A DNA stretch of 64,000 bases from Leucobacter sp. 7(1) (GTDB lineage Bacteria > Actinomycetota > Actinomycetes > Actinomycetales > Microbacteriaceae). Within the stretch, counting starts at the first letter, position 1. Each line of letters opens with the position of its first letter. The notes below the pieces were generated by a model, which saw only the letters and a list, made by a program, of their open reading frames with translations, ran no database searches and was not told the DNA's origin. The DNA lies in NCBI RefSeq assembly GCF_900163635.1, contig NZ_FUID01000022.1:1-64000 (forward strand). Direction: 5' to 3'. The translations under genes were made by a program, and so were the position numbers. This document shows, one piece after another, positions 29,625 to 39,900 of this stretch.

Positions 29625-31034
29625 TCAGGCTGCCGCACCGGACTCCGCCGGGGGCGCGATCGCCTCGCGTTTCGTTTTTGCCCAGCTCTTGCGCCCGAAA
29701 ACCTGCCGCAAGAGCGCCCGGTACACAACCGGATAAATGAGCCAGGAGTACACAAGATACAGGTGCGCAAGCAGGAGATTCATCAGGAACGGAACGATCC
29801 CCCGCCGCCGGCGAGTAAAGAACACCCCGGCGATGCCGGGCCCCGCTGAGAACAGGTAGAACAGCACGATGATAAAAATCGACCACTGTGGACGGTACAA
29901 CCCGAACCCGAGGAACACCACGCTCAGCACAACCGAGATCCCGACAACCGCCTGCACAATCGGCGTCAACAGGTACCAGAGCTGATCCACCCGTGCAGCG
30001 AAGCTGAGGTTCCGGTTGCGGATACTCGGCCAGATGCGATCCAATACCTGCCAGGCCCCCTGCGACCACCGCGTGCGCTGACGGTAGAGCGCTCGAAGCG
30101 AGTGCAGACCCTGCTGGTTGATCGCGACCGAGGAGGACTGCGCGCCGCGCCACCCCTCGTGGATCAGGCGAAGCCCGATGTCCTGATCCTCGGTGAGGCG
30201 CCCCGCGAGCCAGGGGCCGCTCCGCCCCGCGTCATCCGTCACGGCAACGCTATCAAGCGCTGCGAGCCGATTAAACTGACCGTTCCCGCCCATGTTTGCG
30301 GTCCCCCACGCCACACGGCCGAGCTGAAACACGCTGCCAAACACCCCAAACTCGAGATCCTGCGCCCACGTAATAAATCCGTGCCGATTGTAGATCCGGA
30401 CCTGCGATTGCACGCCACCAACACGATCATCTTCGAAGTGACCCGTGACTTTCCAAGCGTCGCGGTCAAGCCGACCGTCCGCATCAACAATCGTCACAAT
30501 GACGCGCGTCGGATCCCACCCCGCATAGGTGCCTGCGCCCAGGATCTGCCGGTGCAGGTATCGCCACGCATCGTTTAGCGCCTCAGATTTCCCCTGCTTC
30601 GCGTTCGGCGGCGTTCGAGTCAGCACGGTGAGTTCCGGGGCAGACATGCTCGCGAGAATCTCACCAGTGCGGTCGCTCGAACCGTCATTAATGACCAGGA
30701 TCCGCTTGTGCGCAACCTCAACTTCGAGGAGGCGACCCACGGAATCCGTGATCGTGACCTCCTCGTTGAGCGCCGGAACCATAAACACCCAGAGATACTT
30801 GTCCTCGCCGGATTCCGCCCGGGTCCGCTGATCCACCTCGCGGCGCGCGCGACGCACGAGGGCAGCCCGGATGATCAGGGTTGCCAGGGAGATGAAGCTG
30901 GCAAGGATGCACACAAGTGCGATCCAGTAGATCGGGATCGACCACACGGGCATCCCGTCGTACAGGTGCACAAGGAAGTACAGAATCTCCCCGAAGCTCG
31001 GAAACTCCGCGGCATGGGCGATGCCGCCGGTCAC
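29625..31034 (-). CDS. processive family-2 glycosyltransferase (membrane polysaccharide synthase)
   Basis: A 469-residue GT2 enzyme with one or two N-terminal membrane segments (about 25-60), a cytosolic catalytic domain and about four C-terminal segments. Motifs run VPALNEE, NDGSSDRT, DADGRLD (the DxD), TEDQDIGLRL (catalytic Asp) and QRTRWSQG (the Q-x2-R-W motif of processive synthases). Such enzymes polymerise and export beta-linked chains (PNAG, cellulose, hyaluronan type). ATGA overlap with the preceding UDP-GlcNAc 2-epimerase suggests a polymer containing GlcNAc or ManNAc. No deacetylase or modifying gene is adjacent. Confidence 0.88.
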   Translation of the reverse strand: MTGGIAHAAEFPSFGEILYFLVHLYDGMPVWSIPIYWIALVCILASFISLATLIIRAALVRRARREVDQRTRAESGEDKYLWVFMVPALNEEVTITDSVGRLLEVEVAHKRILVINDGSSDRTGEILASMSAPELTVLTRTPPNAKQGKSEALNDAWRYLHRQILGAGTYAGWDPTRVIVTIVDADGRLDRDAWKVTGHFEDDRVGGVQSQVRIYNRHGFITWAQDLEFGVFGSVFQLGRVAWGTANMGGNGQFNRLAALDSVAVTDDAGRSGPWLAGRLTEDQDIGLRLIHEGWRGAQSSSVAINQQGLHSLRALYRQRTRWSQGAWQVLDRIWPSIRNRNLSFAARVDQLWYLLTPIVQAVVGISVVLSVVFLGFGLYRPQWSIFIIVLFYLFSAGPGIAGVFFTRRRRGIVPFLMNLLLAHLYLVYSWLIYPVVYRALLRQVFGRKSWAKTKREAIAPPAESGAAA

Positions 31035-32347
31035 GCCCGGCTTCCCGCGTCAAGCAGCGCAGCGGACCCATCGCCCAGCTCGTCCGGGGCGAGGCCCAGG
31101 CGACGGCGAACGGCGTCACGCAGCTCGCAGCCCGTCAGCTCCTCGGGTGTGCCCCCCGCGCGCAGAATGTGGTCGAGCGCCTGCACGATCCGCTCCGAGG
31201 CGCGGCCGTCGCCGTAAGGGTTCGGCCGCGCCGCGCGGCGGGCGTGCTCAGCGTCATCTTCAAGCAGGATCGCGGCCTCCGCGACGATACGGTCAGGGTC
31301 GGTCCCGACGAGCGTCAACGTGCCCGCGTCCACTCCCTCACTGCGCTCCGTTGTGTCCCGCGCAACAAGCACCGGGGTTCCCAGCGCGGGCGCCTCTTCT
31401 TGGACGCCACCGGAATCCGTGATGATGAGTCGGGCCGCACCCATCAGCTGAGCAAATGCGAGATATTCTCTCGGCTCCACGAGCATCACGTTGGGCCGAT
31501 CCTCAAGCGTGGCGATCAGTGGGCCGCGTGCGACAGGATTGGGGTGCAGAGGCACCACGAATTGCGCGCGCGGATACCGTTCGCTCAAGCGGCGCACTGC
31601 GGCCGCGATCCGGTCGAGACCCGCCCCCCAGTTTTCGCGCCGGTGCGCAGTCACGAGCACGATAGGACGATCCGGCGCGACAACCAGATCAGCAAGGCCC
31701 GGTCCGAAACCGTTCGCTTCAGCCGCGGCCCACCGCAGCATGTCAATCGACGTGTTTCCCGTGACAAGCACGCGGTCGTAGTCAACACCCTCGCGCACCA
31801 GGTTCGCTTTGTTTGCAGAGGTCGGTGCCAGGTGCAACGCGGCGATCCGCGAGATCAGCTGTCGGTTTCCCTCCTCCGGGAACGGGGAGAGCAGGTTCGA
31901 GGTGCGCAGACCGGCCTCCACATGGATCACCGGGATCTGCAGGTTAAACGCCGCGAGCGCTGCCGCGGCTGCCGAGCTCGTATCGCCGTGGACGAGGCAC
32001 GCGACCGCGCCACCCACCTCGCGGCGGCCGTCAGCACGGTACTCGGCCGGAACCGTCTGGCTCGCCCACACACGATCGATGCCGACCATAATCCGAGCAA
32101 ACATCTCGTTCAGGGTCGGCTTCACGCCGTTCTGGGCGTCCGAGGCACGGAGGTTTGCGTCGAGCCGCAGACCGGAACGGTGGATCAGATCCGCCACAAG
32201 CTCCATATGCTGCCCGGTCGCTATCACCACTGGGCGGAACTTCCCCGAGTCCTGCAACGCCCGGATCACCGGGATCATTTTGATCGCCTCCGGCCGTGTG
32301 CCGATGACGGTGAGCACGCGCGTGCGCTCTGAGTACGGAATTTCCAT
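31031..32347 (-). CDS. wecB: UDP-N-acetylglucosamine 2-epimerase (non-hydrolysing)
   Basis: A 438-residue WecB/MnaA enzyme interconverting UDP-GlcNAc and UDP-ManNAc. Hallmarks are VIGTRPEAIKMIPVI at the N-terminus, VHGDTSSAAAAALAAF, HVEAGLRT, VTAHRREN and DSGGVQEEAPALGTPVLV. GGGGGAGA precedes the ATG by few bases. It is the first gene of a two-gene operon with a GT2 polysaccharide synthase. UDP-ManNAc could feed wall teichoic-type linkage units or the neighbouring polymer. Confidence 0.93.
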   Translation of the reverse strand: MEIPYSERTRVLTVIGTRPEAIKMIPVIRALQDSGKFRPVVIATGQHMELVADLIHRSGLRLDANLRASDAQNGVKPTLNEMFARIMVGIDRVWASQTVPAEYRADGRREVGGAVACLVHGDTSSAAAAALAAFNLQIPVIHVEAGLRTSNLLSPFPEEGNRQLISRIAALHLAPTSANKANLVREGVDYDRVLVTGNTSIDMLRWAAAEANGFGPGLADLVVAPDRPIVLVTAHRRENWGAGLDRIAAAVRRLSERYPRAQFVVPLHPNPVARGPLIATLEDRPNVMLVEPREYLAFAQLMGAARLIITDSGGVQEEAPALGTPVLVARDTTERSEGVDAGTLTLVGTDPDRIVAEAAILLEDDAEHARRAARPNPYGDGRASERIVQALDHILRAGGTPEELTGCELRDAVRRRLGLAPDELGDGSAALLDAGSRA

Positions 32348-32422
32348 GTCTCCCCCTGGCGGCCCCCGACAACACCCTGTTGCCCCGCAAGCCGCCGAGC
32401 TGGAGCCCGGGGCTATTCGCTC

Positions 32423-32428
32423 ATTCTA
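32423..32428 (-). promoter_or_regulatory. -10 box of the wecB-GT2 operon
   Basis: TAGAAT on the minus strand, 76 bases upstream of the wecB start, lies within the short inverted repeat CATTCT-AG-AGAATG. The -35 region is not clear. Confidence 0.4.
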
Positions 32429-32520
32429 GAGAATGTGGGAGCGTTGGACCAGGATTTGACCTGGACCAGGACTCAGCAGGAGTGGTCCATCCCGTCAGAC
32501 CATCGATCCGTCACATCACG

Positions 32521-33414
32521 CTACTTTTGCGACCTCGTCTGTTGGAAGAGTCGTTCCATCTTTCGAGCGGTTTCAGGGTCTGCCACGACCGATCCCGACG
32601 CAAGGAGCGGTCGATCCCGCTTGAGCACGTCCCAATTGTGTAGATCGGAGACCGCTCGGCCAGGCAGCAAGTGCAGTTTCGATTCCTTCGTGAAGAGGAG
32701 GTTCCGTTGTTCCCACAGAGCTTCCCCCACCCATCGACAGTCGCTATCTGCAAGTAGCTGATATTCGAGCGCCCGGCCAAGAATTGCCGCCACCCAGTCT
32801 GCGAATTGAATTGCGGCACTGAGTTGGCTATCGATGTGCATTGGAGGCTCAACTGCCCGGCGCATTTCGGGTTTTCCCACGGCCCGACCGAGGATGTGGG
32901 CGTACATGTTTGGCAGACGCCGCGACCGCTGGTCCTCGCTAATCGCATCGATCATGAACATGACGTTCTCATCTTCGCGGTCCGCCGCCCGGCAAATCCG
33001 ATTGAGCACTTCTTCCATCGCGCGTCGCTCGACAAGGTCCGTGTCGAGACCCACCTGCTTCGGCGTTCCTTTGGGCTTCTCATCCACATAGTAGAACAAC
33101 CGGCCGCCGAGGCGTGTGAGCTGACGACAGAGATAGCTAAACACACGAATGTTTTGCGGCGCATAACTGGGAGTCTTGGAACGAAATACGCTCGCACCTT
33201 TGACCTCCCAGGCTCCGGGATTCTTTGCCCCCTCATACTGTGCAGCGAACAGTCTGCGCTTCTCTCGGGTGAAGATGGAACCGAACTCGCGTACTTGTGA
33301 ATCGGGGACCACAAATCCGGCGTAGCCTAACCCGGCGCTTGTGTTGAATCGTTCATGGTGCCTAGATACGTATGCGCCCGGCTCACCAATCTCGTCCAAA
33401 TACGCAAGCAACAT
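32521..33414 (-). CDS. DUF3800 protein
   Basis: A 297-residue member of DUF3800, an RNase H-like fold family of unknown activity often found in accessory islands and near defence genes. It begins LLAYLDEIGEPG (first acidic residue of the putative site), has MFMIDAISEDQR in the middle and HIDSQLSAAIQFADWVAAIL towards the end, the usual order of family motifs. GC bias is lower than in neighbours, suggesting acquisition. It is a lone gene: a strong terminator lies 22 bp upstream of its start codon, and its own TAGGCT-N6-ATG promoter sits in that gap. Confidence 0.82.
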   Translation of the reverse strand: MLLAYLDEIGEPGAYVSRHHERFNTSAGLGYAGFVVPDSQVREFGSIFTREKRRLFAAQYEGAKNPGAWEVKGASVFRSKTPSYAPQNIRVFSYLCRQLTRLGGRLFYYVDEKPKGTPKQVGLDTDLVERRAMEEVLNRICRAADREDENVMFMIDAISEDQRSRRLPNMYAHILGRAVGKPEMRRAVEPPMHIDSQLSAAIQFADWVAAILGRALEYQLLADSDCRWVGEALWEQRNLLFTKESKLHLLPGRAVSDLHNWDVLKRDRPLLASGSVVADPETARKMERLFQQTRSQK

Positions 33415-33420
33415 GCGCCC

Positions 33421-33426
33421 AGCCTA
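33421..33426 (-). promoter_or_regulatory. leaderless -10 box of the DUF3800 gene
   Basis: TAGGCT on the minus strand is followed by exactly six bases and the ATG at 33414. It lies between the upstream terminator hairpin and the start codon. Confidence 0.5.
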
Positions 33427-33435
33427 AGCGAACGC

Positions 33436-33463
33436 AAAAACCCACGCATTCGCGTGGGTTTTT
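33436..33463. terminator. strong bidirectional-type terminator
   Basis: Arms AAAAACCCACGC and GCGTGGGTTTTT around an ATTC loop form a perfect 12-bp hairpin flanked by A and T runs. It ends the DUF2130-helicase operon and insulates the DUF3800 gene. Confidence 0.93.
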
Positions 33464-33547
33464 GGACTGGCGCGTGGAGATCCTCTTGGTTTCCCTCAAC
33501 CTCCGCTACCAGCTACAGGCTACCCCACCGGCCGCAGATGATCAACG

Positions 33548-36154
33548 CTACGCTGTGAACGGCCCGACGCGCTGCACGCGCACCGCGGGTTCGCCATCCG
33601 CCTCGGATTCGGCAAGGTCGATGACGCCCTCGATTGCCCAGTCCCGATCGCCCGCTGGGTCAAGCAGTACCTGTCGGAACCGCCACACGCCCTCGGCTCG
33701 GGCTTCCGGCCCTCGGTCCAGCTCAAGCAGCGCTGAGGCACGGGCGTCCGCGTCCGTCCGGATCTCGTCGTACTCGGTGAAGTATCCCGCGAGCGCGTCG
33801 CGCCAACGCTGCTCACCAAAGCTGTGCGGACCGTCAAGCTCGGCGAGCTCGGCATACCGTTCAAACGCGGCAGCCTGTACGCGGCGGAACAGCGCGTTGC
33901 GAAGCATCACCCCAAAGGCGCGCTCGTTAGCAAGCACGGACCGGGCCGGCGGGGCGAGGTCAATGGCCCCGGTACCCGCTGCCTGGCTCGCGTGCGCCGC
34001 GACGGCCTCCGGATTCGCGAGTTCCTCCCACTCGTCGATCAAGCTTGAATCGACCTGGCGCACGAGCTCGCCAAGCCACTCAATGAGCTCCTCGAGTTCT
34101 GGACTCTTTGCCTGTTCAGGCACGGTGCGCTCGATGGCACGGAACGCATCACTGAGGTAGCGCAGCACGCCGCCCTCTGCACGGCCGAGCTGGTAGAACG
34201 AGACGAGATCGCGGAAGCCGAAGGCTCGCTCGATCATGTCGCGCACGATCGACTTGGGTTTGAGCTCGTAGTCCCGCGCCCAGGGTACTTCCTTGACGTA
34301 CTCACCGAATGCCTCGTCGAGAAGTTCTTTGAGTGGTTGCGGGTGGGTAACGGCTTCAAGGAGCTCCATCCGCTCCTCATACTCAATACCCTCCGCCTTC
34401 ATCGCGGCGACCGCCTCGCCGCGGGCCTTATGCTCTTGCGCCCGCACGATCGCGCGCGGATCCTCAAGTGTCGCCTCGATGATGGAGATCACATCGAGCG
34501 CATAGCTCTCGGATTCCGGGTCCAGCAGCTCGATCGCTGCGAGGGCGAACGGCGAGAGCGGCTGATTCAGTGCGAAGTTCGCCTGCAGTTCGACAGTGAG
34601 CCGGAGTAGGCGCTGACCGCGCGCATCTTCGTGTACCTCGACGATGCCGCCGTTGCGCAGCGTGCGATACATCGCGAGCGCGGTGCGGGCGTGCGCAAAC
34701 TGCCGGGCCCGCGGCTCGTGGCTGTCAAAGATCAGCATCTGCATCGTGTTGAGGGCTTCACCCTCCCATTCCTCGCCGCGGCCGATCACACCGAGGACCA
34801 TCGAGTGCGTCACTCGCATGCGGCTCACGAGCGGTTCTGGCTGGGAAACAATGAGTTTCTCGAGCGTCTGCTCACTCCACGCGACAAAACCCTGCGGCGC
34901 GGACTTCTTCTTGACAGGCTTCGCTTTCTTGCCGCCCTTGCCGTCGGCGGCCTTCGCAGCCGCCTTGGCAACAGCCTTCGCGTTCTCGATCTCGTGTTCC
35001 GGGGCGAGCGCCACGACATCGCCCTCGGTGTCGTACCCAGCGCGACCCGCACGACCCGCGATCTGGTGGAACTCGCGTGCGGAGAGCCGGCGCATTTTCT
35101 CGCCGTCGAACTTGGTCAGTGCGGTAATCACGACGGTGCGGATGGGCACATTGATGCCGACGCCGAGCGTGTCAGTGCCGCAGATAACCCTGAGCAGGCC
35201 GCGCTGTGCGAGCTGCTCGACGAGCCGGCGGTAGCGCGGCAGCATGCCCGCGTGATGCACTCCGATGCCCGAGCGCACGAGCCGCGACAGTGTCGCGCCG
35301 AAGCCTGTAGCAAAGCGGAAGTCCCCGATCGCCGCCGCAATCTCGTCGCGGCCCGCACGATCAACGATCTTGATGGACGCGAGGGCCTGCGCCTGTTCCA
35401 CTGCGTGGGACTGGTTGAAGTGGACGAGATAGGCGGGGGTTTCGCGATCCGCGATGAGCTGCTCCACGACTTCGTGGGCGGGCGCGACCTCGTAGCGGAA
35501 GCTCAGTGGCACGGGCCGCTCGACGCCGGTGACAAGCGCGGTATCGCGTCCGGTCGCCTCGCTGAGGTCCGCGGCGAGCTCGGTCACATCACCGAGGGTT
35601 GCGGACATGAGCAGGAACTGCGCGTCCTGCATGAGCAGCAGCGGCACCTGCCATGCCCAGCCGCGATCGGCGTCTGCGTAGTAGTGGAACTCATCCATGA
35701 CGACCTGGGTGATCCCACCGGCCTCGGCGTTGTCCACGTTCTTGTCGCGGATGGCGAGGTTCGCGAGGATTTCAGCGGTGCAGCACAGGATCGGCGCGTC
35801 AGGGTTGATCGAGGTATCCCCCGTGATCATGCCGACTCGTTCCGCCCCGAACACACCCACCAGATCGAAGAACTTCTCGCTCACGAGTGCCTTGATCGGG
35901 GCCGTGTATACCGTGCGCCTGCCTTCCACCAGGGCGATGAAGTGCGCGCCCATCGCGACAAGCGACTTTCCCGTACCTGTGGGAGTGGCGAGGATCACGT
36001 TGCTGCCAAGAGTGATCCCGAGCACCGCTTCCTCCTGAGCCGGGTACAGCCGCAGGCCGCGATCCTCCGACGCCCACTCCTCGAACGCGGCGAACGCTTC
36101 GTCGGCGCCGCCGCCGTTCTCGTGTGCGGCGGCGAGCGCCTGCTCCAGGCTCAT
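33548..36154 (-). CDS. Ski2-like DEAH helicase with DUF3516 region
   Basis: An 868-residue superfamily 2 helicase. Motif I is ATPTGTGKS (about 56-64), Ia is [15 protein letters not shown] is MDEFHYY (a DEAH variant reading DEFH), III is LLMSATLGD, and VI is [12 protein letters not shown] Lys/Ala-rich low-complexity insert (about 405-430) follows the helicase core, then a helical DUF3516-like C-terminal half. This is the actinobacterial Ski2/Mtr4-like RNA helicase group, presumed to act in RNA processing. ATGA overlap with the DUF2130 gene upstream. Confidence 0.88.
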   Translation of the reverse strand: MSLEQALAAAHENGGGADEAFAAFEEWASEDRGLRLYPAQEEAVLGITLGSNVILATPTGTGKSLVAMGAHFIALVEGRRTVYTAPIKALVSEKFFDLVGVFGAERVGMITGDTSINPDAPILCCTAEILANLAIRDKNVDNAEAGGITQVVMDEFHYYADADRGWAWQVPLLLMQDAQFLLMSATLGDVTELAADLSEATGRDTALVTGVERPVPLSFRYEVAPAHEVVEQLIADRETPAYLVHFNQSHAVEQAQALASIKIVDRAGRDEIAAAIGDFRFATGFGATLSRLVRSGIGVHHAGMLPRYRRLVEQLAQRGLLRVICGTDTLGVGINVPIRTVVITALTKFDGEKMRRLSAREFHQIAGRAGRAGYDTEGDVVALAPEHEIENAKAVAKAAAKAADGKGGKKAKPVKKKSAPQGFVAWSEQTLEKLIVSQPEPLVSRMRVTHSMVLGVIGRGEEWEGEALNTMQMLIFDSHEPRARQFAHARTALAMYRTLRNGGIVEVHEDARGQRLLRLTVELQANFALNQPLSPFALAAIELLDPESESYALDVISIIEATLEDPRAIVRAQEHKARGEAVAAMKAEGIEYEERMELLEAVTHPQPLKELLDEAFGEYVKEVPWARDYELKPKSIVRDMIERAFGFRDLVSFYQLGRAEGGVLRYLSDAFRAIERTVPEQAKSPELEELIEWLGELVRQVDSSLIDEWEELANPEAVAAHASQAAGTGAIDLAPPARSVLANERAFGVMLRNALFRRVQAAAFERYAELAELDGPHSFGEQRWRDALAGYFTEYDEIRTDADARASALLELDRGPEARAEGVWRFRQVLLDPAGDRDWAIEGVIDLAESEADGEPAVRVQRVGPFTA

Positions 36155-37584
36155 GTGTTCGGTGTCTCCTTCTCGTGCGGCGGCTCAGCGACCGCGGTGC
36201 GCTCCAGCTCCGCGAAGCGTTCCTGCATCGTTGCGTTGTTTCGGGTCAACTTCTTCACCGTCACTCCCTGCGCCTTATCGTTTGCGAGGCGCAGGTTGTT
36301 TTCGGATTTGAGGAGCTGTTCCCGCACTTTCTCCATTTCGCGGATCGAGGTGTCAATCCGCTTGATCGCTTCCTTGAACTGGGTCGAGGCGAGTTCGTAG
36401 TTGCGTCCGAAGGCGCTCTTGAACGCGTCAAGCTCGTCCTCGAAGTTCGTGATGTCGATGTTCTGCGACTTCACGAGTTCGAGCTCGGCCTTGACCTTCA
36501 TCGCGTTCATAGCTGCATTCCGCAACAGGGTAATGAGCGGAATGAAGAACTGTGGCCGAACCACGTACATCTTCGGGAAGCGATGCGATACGTCCACAAT
36601 ACCGCCGTTGTAGAGTTCACTCTCCGGCTCGAGCAGTGACACGAGCACCGCGTACTCGCAGCCTTTCTCCCGGCGATCCTTGTCGAGTTCCTTCAGGAAG
36701 TCCTCGTTCTTTTGTTTCGTCGCGGTCCCGTCCGCCTCATTTTTCATGTCGAACATGATGGACACGATCTCGATTCCGGCGAGGTCGAAGTCTCGGAAGA
36801 TGAAGTCGCCCTTGCTCCCGGTACGCACGTCGTTGTCTTTTTCAAAATACGCGTTGGGGAATGCCGTGGCCCGGATCTGGTTGAAGGTGTTCTCGCAGTG
36901 TTGCTCGAGCGTCTCCCCGATCATCTTCGTGGAGAGGCGGGCCTTCATATCCCGCAGGCGCTCGATCGCATCATCGCGATCCTTGATTTGCACCTCGTAG
37001 CGCTCTTTCAGCGAGCGCTCCGCGAGCTGCTTCTCGAGTTCAGCGCGCTCGAGGTCGTTTTTGTAGCGATCGCGTTCCTGCTGAACTTCACCGACAGCTT
37101 CTGTGACCTCGAGTTTGCGCGTGGTCTCGGCGGCAGCGAGTTGCGCGCGGAGTTCCTGCGCCGTGGCTTCCTGCGCAGCCGCAGCCTCCTGCATTTCACG
37201 GGTGAGCTTCGCCTCGGCGAGCTCCACCGCGGCGGCTGTGTCTTTGCGGGCCTGCTCCAGCTGGCCCGCAAGCGCGTCGCGCTCCTTCTCCACTCCCCCG
37301 AGCGCCTCCGAGACGGCGAGCCGCTGCGCTATCTCTCCCGCGGCGACCTCGGCGCTGAGCCGCTGGATCTCACGATCCTTTTCCGCGGCTGCCCGCTCGA
37401 GTGTCGTCGCGGCGGTCGCCTCCGCCAACCGCAGTGCCGCCTGTTTCTCGTGTTCGGCGAGTTCCAGACGCTCGTGCAGTTGCGCCTCGAAATCGCTGTC
37501 TCGGACCTGCTTCAGGATGTCGGCGTACCCCGCTTCGTCGACGGTGAACGCCTTTCCGCAGTGCGGACACTTGATCTCGTGCAT
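36151..37584 (-). CDS. DUF2130 coiled-coil protein with N-terminal zinc ribbon
   Basis: A 477-residue protein. Residues 1-15 contain [11 protein letters not shown], half of a zinc ribbon. A long charged coiled coil spans about 30-220. The globular DUF2130 domain follows ([34 protein letters not shown], then [26 protein letters not shown]), whose ordered D/E/K residues resemble a restriction-endonuclease-like fold. A second coiled coil ends it. Function unproven; the nuclease-like fold and coupling to an RNA helicase suggest nucleic-acid work. The ATG at 37584 is preceded by AAGGAG. Confidence 0.85.
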   Translation of the reverse strand: MHEIKCPHCGKAFTVDEAGYADILKQVRDSDFEAQLHERLELAEHEKQAALRLAEATAATTLERAAAEKDREIQRLSAEVAAGEIAQRLAVSEALGGVEKERDALAGQLEQARKDTAAAVELAEAKLTREMQEAAAAQEATAQELRAQLAAAETTRKLEVTEAVGEVQQERDRYKNDLERAELEKQLAERSLKERYEVQIKDRDDAIERLRDMKARLSTKMIGETLEQHCENTFNQIRATAFPNAYFEKDNDVRTGSKGDFIFRDFDLAGIEIVSIMFDMKNEADGTATKQKNEDFLKELDKDRREKGCEYAVLVSLLEPESELYNGGIVDVSHRFPKMYVVRPQFFIPLITLLRNAAMNAMKVKAELELVKSQNIDITNFEDELDAFKSAFGRNYELASTQFKEAIKRIDTSIREMEKVREQLLKSENNLRLANDKAQGVTVKKLTRNNATMQERFAELERTAVAEPPHEKETPNT

Positions 37585-37660
37585 GCGTGACTCCTTCTGA
37601 GCGATCGGTGAGGGTCCCGTAAGTACCCTGGCATACACCGCCGACATTGGGCCACGCAGC

Positions 37661-38665
37661 TCACGCGCGCCCCGGCACCACCCACCGGAACCGCCGCACT
37701 GCGAGCGCAGCGATCCCAGCGGTCACCGCTAGTAGCATGCCCCAGAGCACCGGGACTGGCAGGAACGGTGTCGTGCCAATGAGGTCCGCGTTTGCCGCCT
37801 CCACGAACCACGTTGTGGGAAGGGCACGTACCACCCACTGCCAGCCGGGACTCATTCCCGGGATGAACGTCGCGGTCAGCAGCAGCCCGTACGCGATCAT
37901 GATCACAAGCGGCATCACATTCTCCAGAGATTCCGGGCTGGCGCTCCGTGCGGCGAAGAGCGCGGCGAGCGCTGTCGCGCACAGGATCACGATGAGCGCT
38001 GTGACAATGAGCCTGATCGTCGGTACCCCGAGCGGCGAGCCGAGGACCACCGAGGTACCGACGACCACGAGCCCCATCGCGACGCACAGCGCAACGCGCA
38101 CCGGCATAAACGCGGCGAGCGCCACCCCGGGACTGAGCGGGACTGTGCGCAAAAGTCGGAGCGTGCCCTGGCTGCGGAGCCGCACGAAGGGCACGGATCC
38201 GCCAATGAGCAGCACGGACAAGATTCCTACGAGGAGCACCGCGCTCAGGTTACTTCGGAGGAGTTCGGGAACGATGTTGCCCTCCGCGTCGAGCGCGGTG
38301 ATCTGCCCGAGCGGGATTCCCATGTGTTCCAGGGCTCGCGCGGTACCGCTCCAGGACACACTCGGCGTGGTCAGGAGCTGCAGCACGGCGCTACCCTCAC
38401 TCAGGTGCACCTCCAGTGTGGCCGACTCGCCGGCTGGGACCACCGCTACTCCCGCGCGCCCCAGCACCGCCGCAGCCTCGGCTCGATCTGCGGACGCACC
38501 AGTCACGGTCACCACCGCGGGAGCGCTGCCGCCACTCACCATAAATTGCGCCGCCGCATAGGCAAGAAACATCATCACGAACCAGGTGCACATCAGCATG
38601 ATCTGGCGGCGATCCCGCAGCAGTGCGAGCGCGTAGGCGCGACTCAGTGCTCTGAACGCGGTCAT
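37661..38665 (-). CDS. ABC-2 type transporter permease
   Basis: A 334-residue integral membrane protein of ABC-2 layout: a hydrophobic segment at about 22-42, an extracytoplasmic loop (about 45-135), then five hydrophobic segments. Sequence landmarks are [17 protein letters not shown], the coupling helix before the second segment, and LPTTWFVEA. The start at 38665 overlaps the stop of the ATPase gene (TGATG), so the two proteins form one exporter. Substrate unknown; drugs, lipids or polysaccharide are typical. Confidence 0.87.
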   Translation of the reverse strand: MTAFRALSRAYALALLRDRRQIMLMCTWFVMMFLAYAAAQFMVSGGSAPAVVTVTGASADRAEAAAVLGRAGVAVVPAGESATLEVHLSEGSAVLQLLTTPSVSWSGTARALEHMGIPLGQITALDAEGNIVPELLRSNLSAVLLVGILSVLLIGGSVPFVRLRSQGTLRLLRTVPLSPGVALAAFMPVRVALCVAMGLVVVGTSVVLGSPLGVPTIRLIVTALIVILCATALAALFAARSASPESLENVMPLVIMIAYGLLLTATFIPGMSPGWQWVVRALPTTWFVEAANADLIGTTPFLPVPVLWGMLLAVTAGIAALAVRRFRWVVPGRA

Positions 38666-39633
38666 CAGTGGCCTCCGTGCTGGCGATCGGGAACCTGGGC
38701 GGGATCCGCGACGGGATCGGCGGCAGGAGCTGCGGCGATGCTCAGGAAGTAGTCTTCGAGGGTGCCGCGATGCACGTCGATCTCCCGCGGCATCAACCCG
38801 GGGATGAACGTGATCCGGCGCACGACGGCGTCTGGATCCGCGGTGACCACGGTGACGCGGAGCCCACGCGGGACTGCCGTGTGATGCACCTCGCCCAACG
38901 GTGCGAGCTGTCCCAGAAGGTCAAGATCAATCCCCCGCTCGATCGTGAACCCCACCCGGCTCTCGGCCGCGCGGCTTCGTGCGAGCTCATCAGGGGCACC
39001 CTGCGCCACGAGCCGTCCCGCCACGAGGATGCCCACGCGATCGCAGAGCGTTTCGGCCTCGTCCATGTGGTGTGTTGTCAGCAGGACCGTGCGGCCCGTG
39101 TTTCTGAGACCCCTCACGATCTCGGCGACCGCGCGCCTGGCTGCCGGATCGAGACCTGCCGAGGGTTCGTCGAGCACGAGGATCTCGGGGTCCCCGATGA
39201 GCGCTATTGCGAGCAAGAGTCGGCGCTCCTCACCGCCCGAGAGCGCGTGTACCCGGCGATCGCGGCACTCGTCGAGGCCGGTGCGCGAGATCACCCGGTC
39301 CGGGTCGAGCGGGGTGGCGTGGAAGGCGGCAAAGAGCCGGACAGTCTCAGCGACGGTGAGGTGCTCGAACAGGCTCGCCGACTGCGGTTGCACCGCGAGG
39401 CGAGGCGTCACCGCGTTCCGCTCGCGCACCGGGTCGTGGCCCAGCACCCGAACCATTCCGAGATCCGGCGTTCGCAGCCCCGCGATGCAGTCGATCGTTG
39501 TCGATTTTCCCGCCCCGTTGGGGCCGAGCAGGCCAAACACCTGCCCCGGGGCCACGTCGAAACTCAGCTGGGTGAGCGCTTCCTTCGCCGCGAAGCGCAC
39601 GGAGAGCTTGTGTACGGTGAGTGCGGACTGCAT
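38665..39633 (-). CDS. ABC transporter ATP-binding protein
   Basis: A 322-residue DrrA/CcmA-type ATPase: Walker A LLGPNGAGKST, Q-loop VQPQSASLFEHLT, signature LSGGEERRLLLAIALIG, Walker B ILVLDEPSAGLDP, H-loop LLTTHHMDEAE. The C-terminal ~80 residues form the DrrA-type accessory domain, ending in an Asp/Pro-rich tail. GGAGG precedes the ATG at 39633. It lies downstream of an XRE-type gene pair, with a 46-bp gap that lacks a terminator. Confidence 0.9.
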   Translation of the reverse strand: MQSALTVHKLSVRFAAKEALTQLSFDVAPGQVFGLLGPNGAGKSTTIDCIAGLRTPDLGMVRVLGHDPVRERNAVTPRLAVQPQSASLFEHLTVAETVRLFAAFHATPLDPDRVISRTGLDECRDRRVHALSGGEERRLLLAIALIGDPEILVLDEPSAGLDPAARRAVAEIVRGLRNTGRTVLLTTHHMDEAETLCDRVGILVAGRLVAQGAPDELARSRAAESRVGFTIERGIDLDLLGQLAPLGEVHHTAVPRGLRVTVVTADPDAVVRRITFIPGLMPREIDVHRGTLEDYFLSIAAAPAADPVADPAQVPDRQHGGH

Positions 39634-39679
39634 GGGGACCTCCGGTGTTGTGCGAGGTGGCACCGTTCGGGCGCATTCC

Positions 39680-39892
39680 TCAGCGAGCAGATTCCTCCGG
39701 CAGTTCGGGATCGAACATCGCGTCGATGGGCTGCGCAAACAGGGCCGACAGCTTGAAAGCGAGCGGGAGCGACGGATCGTACTTGCCGGTTTCGAGTGCA
39801 TTGACGGTCTGCCGAGAGACGCCAAGCCGCTCGGCGAGCGCGCCCTGGGTGAGGCCGCGCTCCTCACGCAGGGTGCGGATCGAGTTCTTCAC
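39680..39892 (-). CDS. XRE-family DNA-binding protein
   Basis: A 70-residue Cro/cI-like helix-turn-helix protein: LREERGLTQGALAERLGVSRQTVNALETGKYDPSLPLAFKLSALF, followed by IDAMFDPEL. This is the YozG/short XRE type commonly paired with a small membrane protein. The start is GTG at 39892, eight bases past the membrane-protein stop, so translation is probably coupled. Two palindromes at 40293 and 40342, upstream of the pair, are likely its operators. Confidence 0.9.
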   Translation of the reverse strand: MKNSIRTLREERGLTQGALAERLGVSRQTVNALETGKYDPSLPLAFKLSALFAQPIDAMFDPELPEESAR

Positions 39893-39900
39893 GCTGGGGC

